Assembly (NCBI RefSeq): GCF_021134715.1
Contig: NC_060024.1
Coordinates: 10,478,001-10,542,000 of the forward strand
DNA from: Daphnia pulex
Taxonomy: Eukaryota > Arthropoda > Branchiopoda > Diplostraca > Daphniidae
DNA: 64,000 nucleotides
Direction: 5' to 3'
This document shows, in pieces, positions 25,058 through 35,800 of this stretch (position 1 is its first letter; every line of letters begins with the position of its first letter). Both the position numbers and the translations under genes were made by a program. The notes below the pieces were generated by a model. It was not told the DNA's origin. It saw only the letters and a list, made by a program, of their open reading frames with translations, and searched no databases.

Positions 25058-28000
25058 ATGAAGATGGTGTCCCAGTGGATGATGGCAGCTGTTTTAATTG
25101 GCTTTCTATTCAATGCCGTGGCCAGCAGTGAGAAACTAGAAAAAGAGCATCGAGGGTTAGAGCCCAGCAGTGAAATCAGACGTCCGTCCGGTAGAATAAT
25201 CAACCGCAGTTATCCGTCTAGAGGCTCTTTTTACGATGAGGGATACGTTAAATACGATCCTTCCGGGCTCGGCTTTGAGATTCAAAAGCCTCAACATTTA
25301 TTTGACGCCTTCCATCAATCAGATCCGTTCAAACCGTCATCTTTCGATTCCGAAATCCCTTGGCCGGCCTATCCGGAATTAAAACCGAACCATCACCGGG
25401 AGCTACCCAGATATGTTGAACCCCCCTATTACCCTCCAAGCAACCGAAAGCCTTCTTACAAAGAAGAGAATTTACATCCTACCAAAGACGCCCATCAGTA
25501 CCCTGAAATTCCCATCAAATACGAAGAGAAATCTCCTTACGGCTGTCCGAAAATCGCTGGGTACGAGTCGCATTGTCAGCCGGCCAAAGATTGCGCCGTT
25601 TGGTACGATGTTGTCCTCACCACTCCTGGAACAGCTTGCAAACTGGCGTCCAATGGATACCCGGGAATCTGTTGTCCTCATCTTCCCTACAACAGTACGT
25701 GCATAATTGTCATTCAATTCTGATAATCATTTCTTCCATTTAAAAATTGAATTTGTTCGACAGGTCGTGGAGTGGCCATCAAATTAGTGAAGAAAAACGT
25801 CAAGATAGAGAGACCTTGCATTGACAGTTACTCTGTGAACTCGGCCGCTCACGCTGGCCAGTTCCAGTTGAGATTAATGGACGAAATGGAAAAGAATCTT
25901 CTCGTTAACAACGTCACCGTCCGTCCGAGATCGTCGAGTTACACTCATTTGCAATTCTTTCAGAAGGCAACAGAGTCTCAAGATCTTAGTCGTGGAGCCC
26001 TGGCAGCTATAGAAACAACAAGAGAACTCGCCAAAAGGTTTGAAGTTTTTTTGAAAATCTAAACGTCTAAGTAGTTTTTAATTCAAATTTATTTCCATCA
26101 GATTCGGATTGACTCCCGATGAAGCTAGTGTGGGTTTATCCAAATTCTACTTAAAGGACACGATTTTATCCAATACCTGCCCTCTCGTTCCCGTCTGTGA
26201 TGAGCGGACCCTTCGCTCGCCCTTCCGGAAGCTGGATGGATCGTGTAACAACTTGAAGCGCACCTTCTGGGGCCAGTCCCGAACTCCATTTCAGAGGGCC
26301 ATTGTCCCAGATTACGCTGATGGTATTTTCTCCTCCCCCACAAAATGTTTAAAAAATGAATGACACCTTGTAAAAGACATCAAACCATTTTCCAGGTGTT
26401 TGGCTGCCGAGAAGGGCTCAAAATAATGGCGAACTTCCGAGGTAAAAAGAAAAAATGTTTTATAGATTTTTGTGCCGTCACGCCAAATAATTTTTATCGC
26501 GGTTGATTGCAGCGCCCGATTGGTGTCCGTTTCCGTCGTTTTGGATAAAGACGCTCCCACCGCTACGGAAACTCACTGGGTCATGCAATACGGACAATTT
26601 ATCAACCAGTAAGTTGAATTTAATATAATTCAAAGAAATTGCAATCCTATTAATTTCTATATTTTTAATTGTTTAGTGACATGTCCTTAACTAACCTCTT
26701 CCGAACGAGTATGTATACAAATTAATTGAGTTGTTTAGCGGGTTTTGTTTTAAATTTCTGACTATTCTATTTAGAATCCTCGGCGGCCATCCAGTGCTGC
26801 ACGGAAGACGGGAAATTATTGACCAACCCCGATCTAATCCATCCGCAATGTCTGCCCATTAAGATCCCGAACGATGATCCGTTTTTCTCCAAATTCGGCC
26901 AGCTTTGCATGAACTTTGTCCGCTCCACTCCGGCACCCAGAAGTGACTGCAGCTTGGGTTACGGTGAGCAGGTGAGTCGAACCGAAATACTCGATTAGAA
27001 TTTTAAAATTCACTTGATACGAGTTTATTATCCTCATTTAGATGAATGGCAACACCCACTTTTTGGATCAATCCAACGTTTACGGGTCTGACGATACGGC
27101 GGCCGCCGAGTTGCGGACGTTCGTCAAAGGCGGCCTGAAAGTGAACCAACAACAGAACCATCACTTGGATTTGCTCCCGCCAGACAATAAAACGGAAACT
27201 AACTGCACCTTATCGAGACCAGTTTCCGCAGTAGCTGTACCAGTGAAAGTCAAATGCTTCAAAGCAGGTATATTTTAATTCTGAATAATTGGACATGATT
27301 ATTTATTAATGTAAATTAAATTTTGATTTCTAGGCGATCCTCGTCCAAATCAGACGCCTAATTTGGCAGTCACTCACACGATTTTCTTGCGTGAACACAA
27401 CAGACTGGCGGCGGCGCTGGCCTATTTGAATCCAAAATGGGAAGACGAACGTCTTTACCAAGTTTCCAGGCGCATTCTGATCGCTCAAATGCAGCACATC
27501 ACCTACAACGAATGGCTGCCCATCGTAATTGGTAGAGCCAAAATGCAGCAACTTGGATTGTTGCCACTTCAAAGCGGTTTTAGTGACGACTACGACCAAC
27601 ACTTAAATCCGAGCATTTTGAACGAATTTTCGGCCGCCGCTTTTCGATTCGGGCACTCGATGGTTCAAGGCAAACACGAGTAGGTTTAATTATTTAACTA
27701 TAAATTAAAAAAAAAAAACTATTTTGACGGATATGTTTTGTTTCAGTCTAACTAATCTGCGGAGGAAGAAGGAAGTGCAGATACTCTTACGTCAGCACTT
27801 TAGTAAAATGCAAACAGTTTACACGCCAGGAAATCTTGAAAAGTTTCTTATCGGATTGGCTACTCAGCCCAGTCAGAATTTCGACAATTATTTCACTGAA
27901 GAGGTATTTCTTATTCAATTAAAAAGTTGTACAGATAATTTCATCGAAGCTTCTTTTATTAGATTACCAATCATTTGTTTGAAGAAGCCGGCAAGGGATT

Positions 28001-28781
28001 CGGTTTGGATTTAGTATCTCTAAATATCCAACGCGGTCGTGAAAGAGGTAGAAGCGCTTCAAAATTATTCAATTCAATTTTAACTGATTATTTTTTGGGC
28101 GGCTAGGTATTCCTGGTTACAATGCTTTCCGTACTCTATGTGGTCTACAACCTGCAAAAGATTTCAGCGACTTGAAAAATTTTATTCCTGACGTGGTACG
28201 TAATTTATTAAAAAATGAAATCATTTCAAAATTAATTGAAGATTTTTTTTATTGTAACAGATTGCCGAACGATTCGAGCTGCTTTACGATTCAGTGGACG
28301 ATATTGATTTCTTCATCGCCGGCATTTCCGAGAGGAAAGTGAAAGGTGCCACGATGGGCCCGACATTCCAGTGTATTGTAGCCGATCAGTTTTTGAGACT
28401 GAAACGAGGTGATCGCTTCTTCTACGATCTGGCTGAGCAGACCGGTTCCTTCTCCGAAGGTATGACTGTTAATGTACATCGATTTCAGAGAGGTACGTCA
28501 TTTTTGCATTTTTTCGAAAGTAGAACAATTGAACGAAATTCGCAAAACCAGTTTCGCCCGACTTGTTTGCGACAACAGCAACGTATTGCACTCGCAGCCC
28601 TTAATCTTTAAAACGGAATCCGCCATGTAACTATATTTCTTTAAGAACGTCGATTGGACTTTGATTTTTAATTCGTCATTGATTTCTATCGTACAGAAAT
28701 CCGGTCGTGAGTTGCGAATCTCCGTCTATTCCGCGCGTAAGTCTTCTCCCGTGGCAAGAGAAATTCGAGAAACCTTACTAA
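25058..28781 (+). CDS. Secreted animal haem peroxidase (peroxinectin/chorion peroxidase-like)
   Basis: Fifteen coding exons give 931 residues: 25058-25694, 25764-26037, 26102-26322, 26396-26441, 26513-26608, 26677-26708, 26775-26971, 27042-27267, 27334-27679, 27747-27903, 27963-28047, 28107-28195, 28261-28459, 28521-28626, 28697-28781. A signal peptide (about 1-24) is followed by a Pro/Tyr-rich, Cys-containing N-terminal region (to about 212), then an An_peroxidase domain. Catalytic residues expected from myeloperoxidase are present: distal His425 (NHDMSLT), Arg580 (GDPRPNQ) and proximal His684 (FRFGHSM). Ca2+-site Asp426, QHITYNEWLP and NPVVSCESP are also recognisable. The two acidic residues that form haem esters in myeloperoxidase are Asn424 and Gln583 here. 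The family oxidises halides or phenols outside the cell in immunity, cuticle or chorion hardening. The specific role is not known. It converges with the ionotropic receptor gene. Confidence 0.93.
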
Positions 28782-29045
28782 AAAAACAAAGTGCCTTATT
28801 AGAAAATGTCGTTGGACATCATTTTAAAAGAATCTATTTGCATAATTCGTTTTGAGTGAGATCTGAGATCACATAAAATTTTTAAAAACTTATTTTGTTG
28901 TAGAGCTTGAATTTAAGTACATTTTTACAATGAATTCCGGGATTTTTTAGCATAGTTGTGTATTGAATACCATGCCTTCCGGCTACAAAGTGCTATAAAA
29001 TACTAAACGTTTGATATCGGACTAGTTTTAATAGCCTTACATTAG

Positions 29046-29051
29046 AATAAA
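29046..29051 (+). terminator. Probable polyadenylation signal of the peroxidase gene
   Basis: AATAAA lies 265 bases after the peroxidase stop and 39 bases before the stop codon of the opposing receptor gene. A minus-strand ATTAAA at 29032-29027 could serve the receptor transcript, so the two 3' ends probably overlap. Confidence 0.5.
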
Positions 29052-29089
29052 TCTAGCCATTTTTATAGCGACTACATTTCGACGTGAAT

Positions 29090-31049
29090 TCAGAGGCCGT
29101 AAAATGGCATTTTCTCTTTACGGCGGATCTTGTTTCGTCGATTTGCTTTCGTGAACGCCATCCTTTCCAAAACAAACGCGAAAACAGATAGTCCAATTCC
29201 AATGCCGAGCAGTGCAAAAGCGCTCGACAGGTCTGTTAGAGTCAAAGACGTCATCTTTCCACTGGGTTTGATTTTACCTACCATGCACTTGTCGACGTTG
29301 GGCGTGTACTGCAACATCCAGTGGGAAATTAAACCGTTTTCCCACAAATACTGCAAACTGCTTAGAGAAATTTTGTTAGTCGATGAAAAGCTAATCAATC
29401 AAAGTTTATTTTGGAAAAGTAATATTAACTCGTGATTGATGATGAAATTGTGTCGGCCGCCTTTGGGTAAACCCAGTGAGTAATACTCGACGAACGGAAT
29501 GGGATCCGAATAGGTCATGCGACATTCCTGATGGCTTTTCATGTCCATCGCCAAGAAGTAGTTGACGAGCAAATGATTCTTTTTTTAAAAAAAGAAAGAG
29601 AAAGTTAAAAGCTTTTATGTGTAGGCGACACGGAAGGGAGAGCTGTGATTTGCCTCACAGCAAAGTAAGTAGCCCCTCGCTGTAAAACATTTTTCACTCC
29701 GTCTAAAGTGTTTCCTTTGATTAACAACTGTGGATTGTTGCGAAGCGAATTGCCAATAACTTTATTTGGGCCAGAGGTGGCCTCCTGTCGAAAGCAATTT
29801 CCGGTTATTTCAATCCGGTTGTATACACACGAAATAGTTTTTATTTACCAGAAACATGCGAGCCTTGCCCAATTCAAAATCAACCGTCATTCTCGTCTCG
29901 CTACTGGCCGCCAATTCTTCCAGCGTGTTGACTATTGGCCTCAGCTTGGGAACGGTTAAATAAGACATTAAAGTGCCCGTATATGCGTTTACCAGGACGA
30001 CCATCGTCAGGCACCACAAGCCTGCCACTAGACGCAGTGACATTTTGGCTTTGGCAGATATATGGTTCCCTTTTGAGAAACCAGGATCGATCAAACATTT
30101 CGGAATTAACATTTGCGATTATCGATTTTACCTTGTCCGGCAATAATTGTCATGGTGTACATAGTGTGATCGTAAATATCGTTCATGAAACTCTTGGACT
30201 TTCTTTCCGTACCCCACTGATGGTAATAATGAGTCAGCAGAGCCATGAAAACGATGATGGCAATTACCGAAAAGAAGAATAACATCCAAACCTTTTAATA
30301 AAGCCAAATAACCTTTTTTAAGTAGTTAAAATAGGAAATTTTGAGGGAAAATGAATACGTTCAAAGAGAAGGGTCTGATGCAAGCGGTAAGGCGGCTCTC
30401 TTCCTTTGGCCACGGCTGTAATAAATAATAGTCTTCCACCGTGAGCGGAATAGAGCAATCTATTTGCAGCAACAGACCTGGCGTGGGAACGAAAGAGAAC
30501 GGGATAACGTCGACTTCCTGTAAACCAAACGGGTTTATTATTTCTTCAGAAATGGTAATTAAGCCAAACTTCTTTATACACTATAACCTGTTTCACTATT
30601 TGCTTGATGAGCGCAGGTACTATGCCAAGTTTGCCTCTATCCGTGTTGTCGACAGGCACGTAAATCAGCCTTTAGTTACACAATAGAAATTGTTACACAG
30701 TTTTGGATCTAGAATTTGTAATTGATTAACTCACTCCATTTGAAAATGTTCAGAAACCCACTTAATAATATCATTGCAGATTCCAAAATAAGAGTAGTTT
30801 CCTGATGGCATTTTCGTAGCGGAAAGACATGGCATGAACTGCAAATGACATCCAAAAGAAAATGTTATCTTAATTCTTTCAGTTTTTTTTTAAATTTGTA
30901 AATACGTTAAAAGCTGAAGCTCTCAACTGGCGGCCGTGCAGCAACTGTCTTTCTTCTAATAGTGGGCTTCCGTGAACGTGAAATTTGATCAGCACTGATC
31001 TTAATAAAAGAGGAATTAAAGATAACAAAATTAGAATAATGTGTCCCAT
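29090..31049 (-). CDS. Ionotropic receptor (IR family), divergent, 471 residues
   Basis: Nine exons, all in frame: 31049-30906, 30838-30735, 30669-30588, 30517-30359, 30291-30132, 30069-29849, 29784-29659, 29578-29430, 29360-29090. The start gives an immediate signal peptide (MGHIILILLSLIPLLLRS). A short S1 lobe includes GNYSYFGICNDIIKWV and IPLTVEDYY. M1 is about 164-185, a pore region follows, M3 is about 229-250 with NAYTGTLMSYLTVP (equivalent of SYTANLAAF), then the S2 lobe, M4 about 421-443, and a basic tail. There is no long amino-terminal domain. After PLT the Arg that binds the amino-acid carboxylate in glutamate receptors is Tyr, so it probably does not bind glutamate in the classical way. 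IRs are arthropod chemosensory channels. It is probably a tuning receptor, not a co-receptor, by inference. One junction (exons 7/8) is the least certain. Confidence 0.85.
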
Positions 31050-32778
31050 CACAAAAATATCACAGAGTATTTTCTCTAGTTTGTCGTTTCAGCGCCAAAC
31101 ATGCTAGTATAGCCACACTTTGGTTCATGTGGTCGGCTTTTTATGTTCGAGAAGAATCTATTGCGGTAAAAACCTTTTGTTTTAAAGTTAGCCATTAGTC
31201 AATCCGCCCTTGAATTTTCTAGCATGCGCGTTTCGACGACAGAAAATCGAAAAAAGTTCCAAGGGAAAATAAGTTAGGGACGTCGTCTAGAATGAGACGA
31301 CATTTCTCAAAGAAGTTTACAACGAAAGTAACATAGGTATACCTGTGTTACAATATGTCTATATCTTGCTATTTGGAATCACAACTAGGAACGAGGTTGG
31401 CTTTCTTCACGTCATTATCTGCGACTGATGAATATTTTGTGGACCTATGCAACATGGTGACATGGACAAGAAGAAACAATAAACAACTTAGTGCGTTTCT
31501 CTTCTTCTAATCCATTTGCATGTAGCAATTATTTGTGCATGGTCAGGTTAAATTAGTTTGTTACTACGCAGCTAGTACGCATACCAACACGCCCAGTTTT
31601 CCCATTCAAATGTGTTAGTTAATACCCGACAAATAGAACGAGTTTAAACTTTGAACAGCAGCTCTAAAGGTCCACAGATCAATACAAGCCATACACGAAA
31701 ACATTGTTGATAAATTTACCATCTGAATTTCAAAATTAAAGAGATTTAATTTTAGGCAAATATCGTTTCTGAAATGCACAGACGGAAGAGGTGATATTGC
31801 AACCGCTGGGATTTAGGCATTAGCTACGTTAATCTAAATGGAGGTCATTTACGGACATTGTTATTAGTTATTAGCTATTCACCGAATTCTTGAAAGCCGT
31901 TCTAATATTGCTTAAGTCGCTGATTTCTTAATTCTTATCCACTTTGGTGTTTCCTTTTAGACTCTCCACAGTTCAGTTTAGTGAAGTGTGTAGTTACTTT
32001 ATGACCTCGAAAACGATACATTTCCAAGAATACTTTATCAGGGAAAGAAAGTTGATCTTGATGCAAGTGTGATGACATTTCAAGTTTAAGTGAATGTGTT
32101 TTTTTATTAAAATCCATTTTTAAGATCTTTGATTTTATCGTGTCACCATAGTTGCTGAGCCAAAAGTGTTGTTGACTGTTTAGTACCAGCATGGACAACT
32201 GATATGCATGTAAACTTCTGCTATATTTAATGTAGAAAAAATAATTCTTTCCTCCATTATGTACCACAAACTCAGAAAGTGAAATTTGCAGAGATATTTT
32301 GAAAATACGAGAAACCATCCACATTACTTAACTGAAAGAGGCTTCTTTATAACAGGTCAACAAGTGGCCAGTGTTTATTTGCATTTGTAACTGGATAGTG
32401 GATAACAGTGTTAATCGAATCACATTTCAGAAATTTCGCTGAGCACTGGAAACCAATCGCAAAATTATGACAACTTCGCAAAATTGTTGGTTTACATTAT
32501 CCGCTCACGTACACACAGGAAAGGGCATTCATTCGACTTATAACGACAAACGACGACATTTGAAACTTTCCACACATATAGAAGTATACACACCATCTGT
32601 TAAAATAAAATCTGAGCTGACCTTTACCCTCCTACTCTAAACAAATTGTATATACATCCAGTGCAGAATCAGCATCCTGAATCAATCGTGTGTTGATTGT
32701 TTATAACGTTTCGATTTCAAATGTGAAAACTGGGTGGGTCAATGCGCATTATCTTGTTCGGCTTCGTTTGAGTCAATG
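31050..32778. other. Intergenic region between receptor and lipoprotein genes
   Basis: It holds the upstream flanks of two divergently transcribed genes. The minus-strand frame at 31935-32324 has no recognisable domain and is not supported as a gene. No repeat of note was seen. Confidence 0.5.
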
Positions 32779-32785
32779 TATAAAA
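32779..32785 (+). promoter_or_regulatory. TATA box of the vitellogenin-like gene
   Basis: TATAAAA lies 71 bases before the ATG, so a start about 30 bases downstream leaves a leader of about 40 bases with no intron. A strong canonical TATA fits a highly expressed, tissue-restricted secreted protein. Confidence 0.75.
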
Positions 32786-32849
32786 GACGCAGCTAAACGC
32801 CATTAAATCACGAGCTGCTTGTTGAAGGAGCTTGGTCGCAGACGAGAAA

Positions 32850-35800
32850 ATGGTCAAGATTCTTCTAGTCCTGTGTAAGTTAAATGTTTTGTTTCGAATA
32901 AGTGTTTTTATAGTCAGTCCTAATTTGTTTTATTTTATGCAATCCAGCGGCGCTTCTGTGCCTGACATGGGGTAAGAATTCATTTTCTATGTCATTTTCT
33001 ATGTCATTCAAAACATTAAACTTTTTTAGGATGGGAAACGGGTAATCAGTACGTGTATAACTACGTTGGACGCTCTATGGTTGGCATTTACAAAATGAAG
33101 CAGCAGAATGCTGTGATTGAAATGCAAAGTCGCGTCATCGTACAAAACATTGATGCGAACACCATCGTCGTTAAGGTAATTTTTCACATCACGTTTTTCT
33201 CTTGGAGTTCTTGAACTGACATTTTGACTTGAATTTCGTATTCAGATGACTGAGAATAGCTTAAGACGCCATGGAAACTACCTTGGAGATGCTTTCGAGA
33301 TTGGTGGAAGTGGTCCTGAAATGATTGATGGAGAAGAGGACAAAATCCCCAGCCCAGAAATCCTCAGCGCTCCTTTTGTGATCTCTCACAATAAAGGATC
33401 GGTTAGTTAACTTGGTTAAAAATCGAGAATTAAGCATTATTATTGAAACATTTACTTGTCTATAGATCACTGGAATTCAAATGGGTGAAGATGAGCCTTT
33501 GTGGATCGTCAACATCAAGAAAAGCATCGCCAGCCAGTGGCAATTGGATATCACAGGTGTCCGTCATGAAGGCCCTTCTGTTAACTGGGAAGGTATTTGG
33601 GAAGGTCAAAGCGCAACTTTCACCGTCTCTGAGGTATTCCACTAAACTCATTTAGACTTTATCGTGTAGAAATTGTTCATAAATCAATTTCGTTTATAGG
33701 ACTCTTTGAGTGGTGACTGCAGCACTATCTACGACATTGAACGCCTGCCCTGGGCTCAGGTCTACACAATGGAGGCATACAAAATGGGCTCTTGGGACGC
33801 CGTTTGCCAGGACAAGCCCGTCTACAAAATTGTCAAGACTAAGGACTTTAACCGCTGCAAGACTAACCCCGCCTGGGCTTCGGCTACTCCTGCTTCCCAC
33901 AGCTGCGAGTTTGGCAAAGGCAACTGCGAAGACTTCATGCATGTAAAAAATGGTTAATATTACGCAAATGGTTCGGTGTTTAATAGCAATTTTTCATTGA
34001 CAGCGCACAACTATGGCCAGATACGTTGCTTGCGGTAAATCCTGGTCCGATCTACTTATGGTTCATGCTAACGGTTTCAGCGATGTGTGGGTTCAGCCCT
34101 TCGCCACCAAGACCGATGAGTTGCTCAACTCGGTCATCACCAAATGGTCCTTTGAAAAGAAGGAGGCCATCAGGTCCTGGTTCGCAGCTCCGTCATCTCC
34201 TAAGAAATACAAAACCCTTTCTTACGTCTGGGGTGACTTCAAGCAATGGACTGAAGATGGAACGTAAGTCTATTTGTATTTAGACATTTATAGCTATCAG
34301 ATAGAAAATTGAATTTGTTTTTATTTCACAGCCCCGCCCAGCCCAACCTGGTGGATGCTTACTGGAAGAGCCCATTCCCCATTTCAGTCGTTCGCAAGAA
34401 CATCATTGATGCCCTCCGCGTTGTCACAAGGGATCTCCAAGAGAGACCCGATTCAGAGAAGGACAACTTGGAACGTTTGGCCGTCATTGGTCGCGTTCTA
34501 CCCATGTTTTCTTTTGACGAATTAAAGTCCTTGTGGCAAGAAGTTAAAGCTATGGATTGGGTCACCATGTAAGAAAAGGATGAACAGAAATGTTTGTTTC
34601 ATTGACTTCTAACCAATAATTGTTATTTGCAGGGGTTTGTTTGTTGATTGCGTCGTCCAGTCTGGCAGCAACCCCGCCATCATGTTAGTCAAGGAATGGA
34701 TTGAGACCGAACAGATTACCGGAGCCAAGGCCACCTGGGCTTTGGCCGCTATTGGCTACTTTGCCAAGACCCCCACTCGCGAGCTCCTTCATGAATTGAT
34801 CGTAAGATTTTATTGGATAATATCAATCAACGTGCACCGATTAATCCACCAATTCATTTTGTCATTCAGAACTTGTTGAAATCTGCCCCCGTTCAATCCG
34901 ACAGAGCTATGTTGCACAGCACTATGATGACTGTTGCCGATTTGATGAACGCCGCCTGTGGTTCTCGTTTCGCGGCCTCCAAGCGCTTCCCCATTTCCGC
35001 CATGGGCAACTTCTGCGACAGCAAGGACACCGTCATCATCGATGAATTCTTGCCTTGGCTCACCAAGGAACTCGAGTCCAGTCAGAGCTCCGTTGAACGC
35101 ATCGTTGCCTTGTCCGCCTTTGGATCATTGGGTCTCGAGGAAATCGTTCCTGTACTGCTGCCCATCATCCGTGGAACTCCAGGCAAATTCGATGACACCG
35201 CCGAGCGTGTTCGCGCCATTCTTTCTCTCCACCGAGTTGTTTTCACTGTTCCCGAAAAGGTTTGATTCCAGTGAATATTTCCAGGGATATTAATTTACCA
35301 CTTTTGTTAAATTCGTAAAGGTCCACCCCATCTTGGCAAGTTTGGCCAGCAGTGTTTCTGAGCGCCCTGAGGTCCGTATGGCTTCCTTGGGACTCCTGTT
35401 GATGTCGAACGCTCCCCAAACCTGGTGGCAGAAGTTCGCCAGCATGACTTGGTTCGAACCTAGCCAACAAATGGCTACTTTCACCAACAGCCTGATCGAT
35501 TCGTTGACCAAAATTCCGGCTTCTACTCCTCTGTTGCAGCAATTGTAATGCCACCTTTAAGCTCTTGATTTTTGAAAAACATATTTTAATGATTGTTCAT
35601 AATTTTTCGAATTGCAGGATCATGAAAGCTAAAGTTGCCTGGCCCCTGCTTAAGTCCGCTCCTTTCGGCCTTCCTTACTCTTTTGCTGATATCCGTTCCA
35701 GCCATTTGGATGAAGGCATCGCCGTCATGATGCACACTCCCAGCTACCGCGTTGCTACCGAGCAATGGCCCGTCTATTTGGCTAACCGTTATTACTATCA

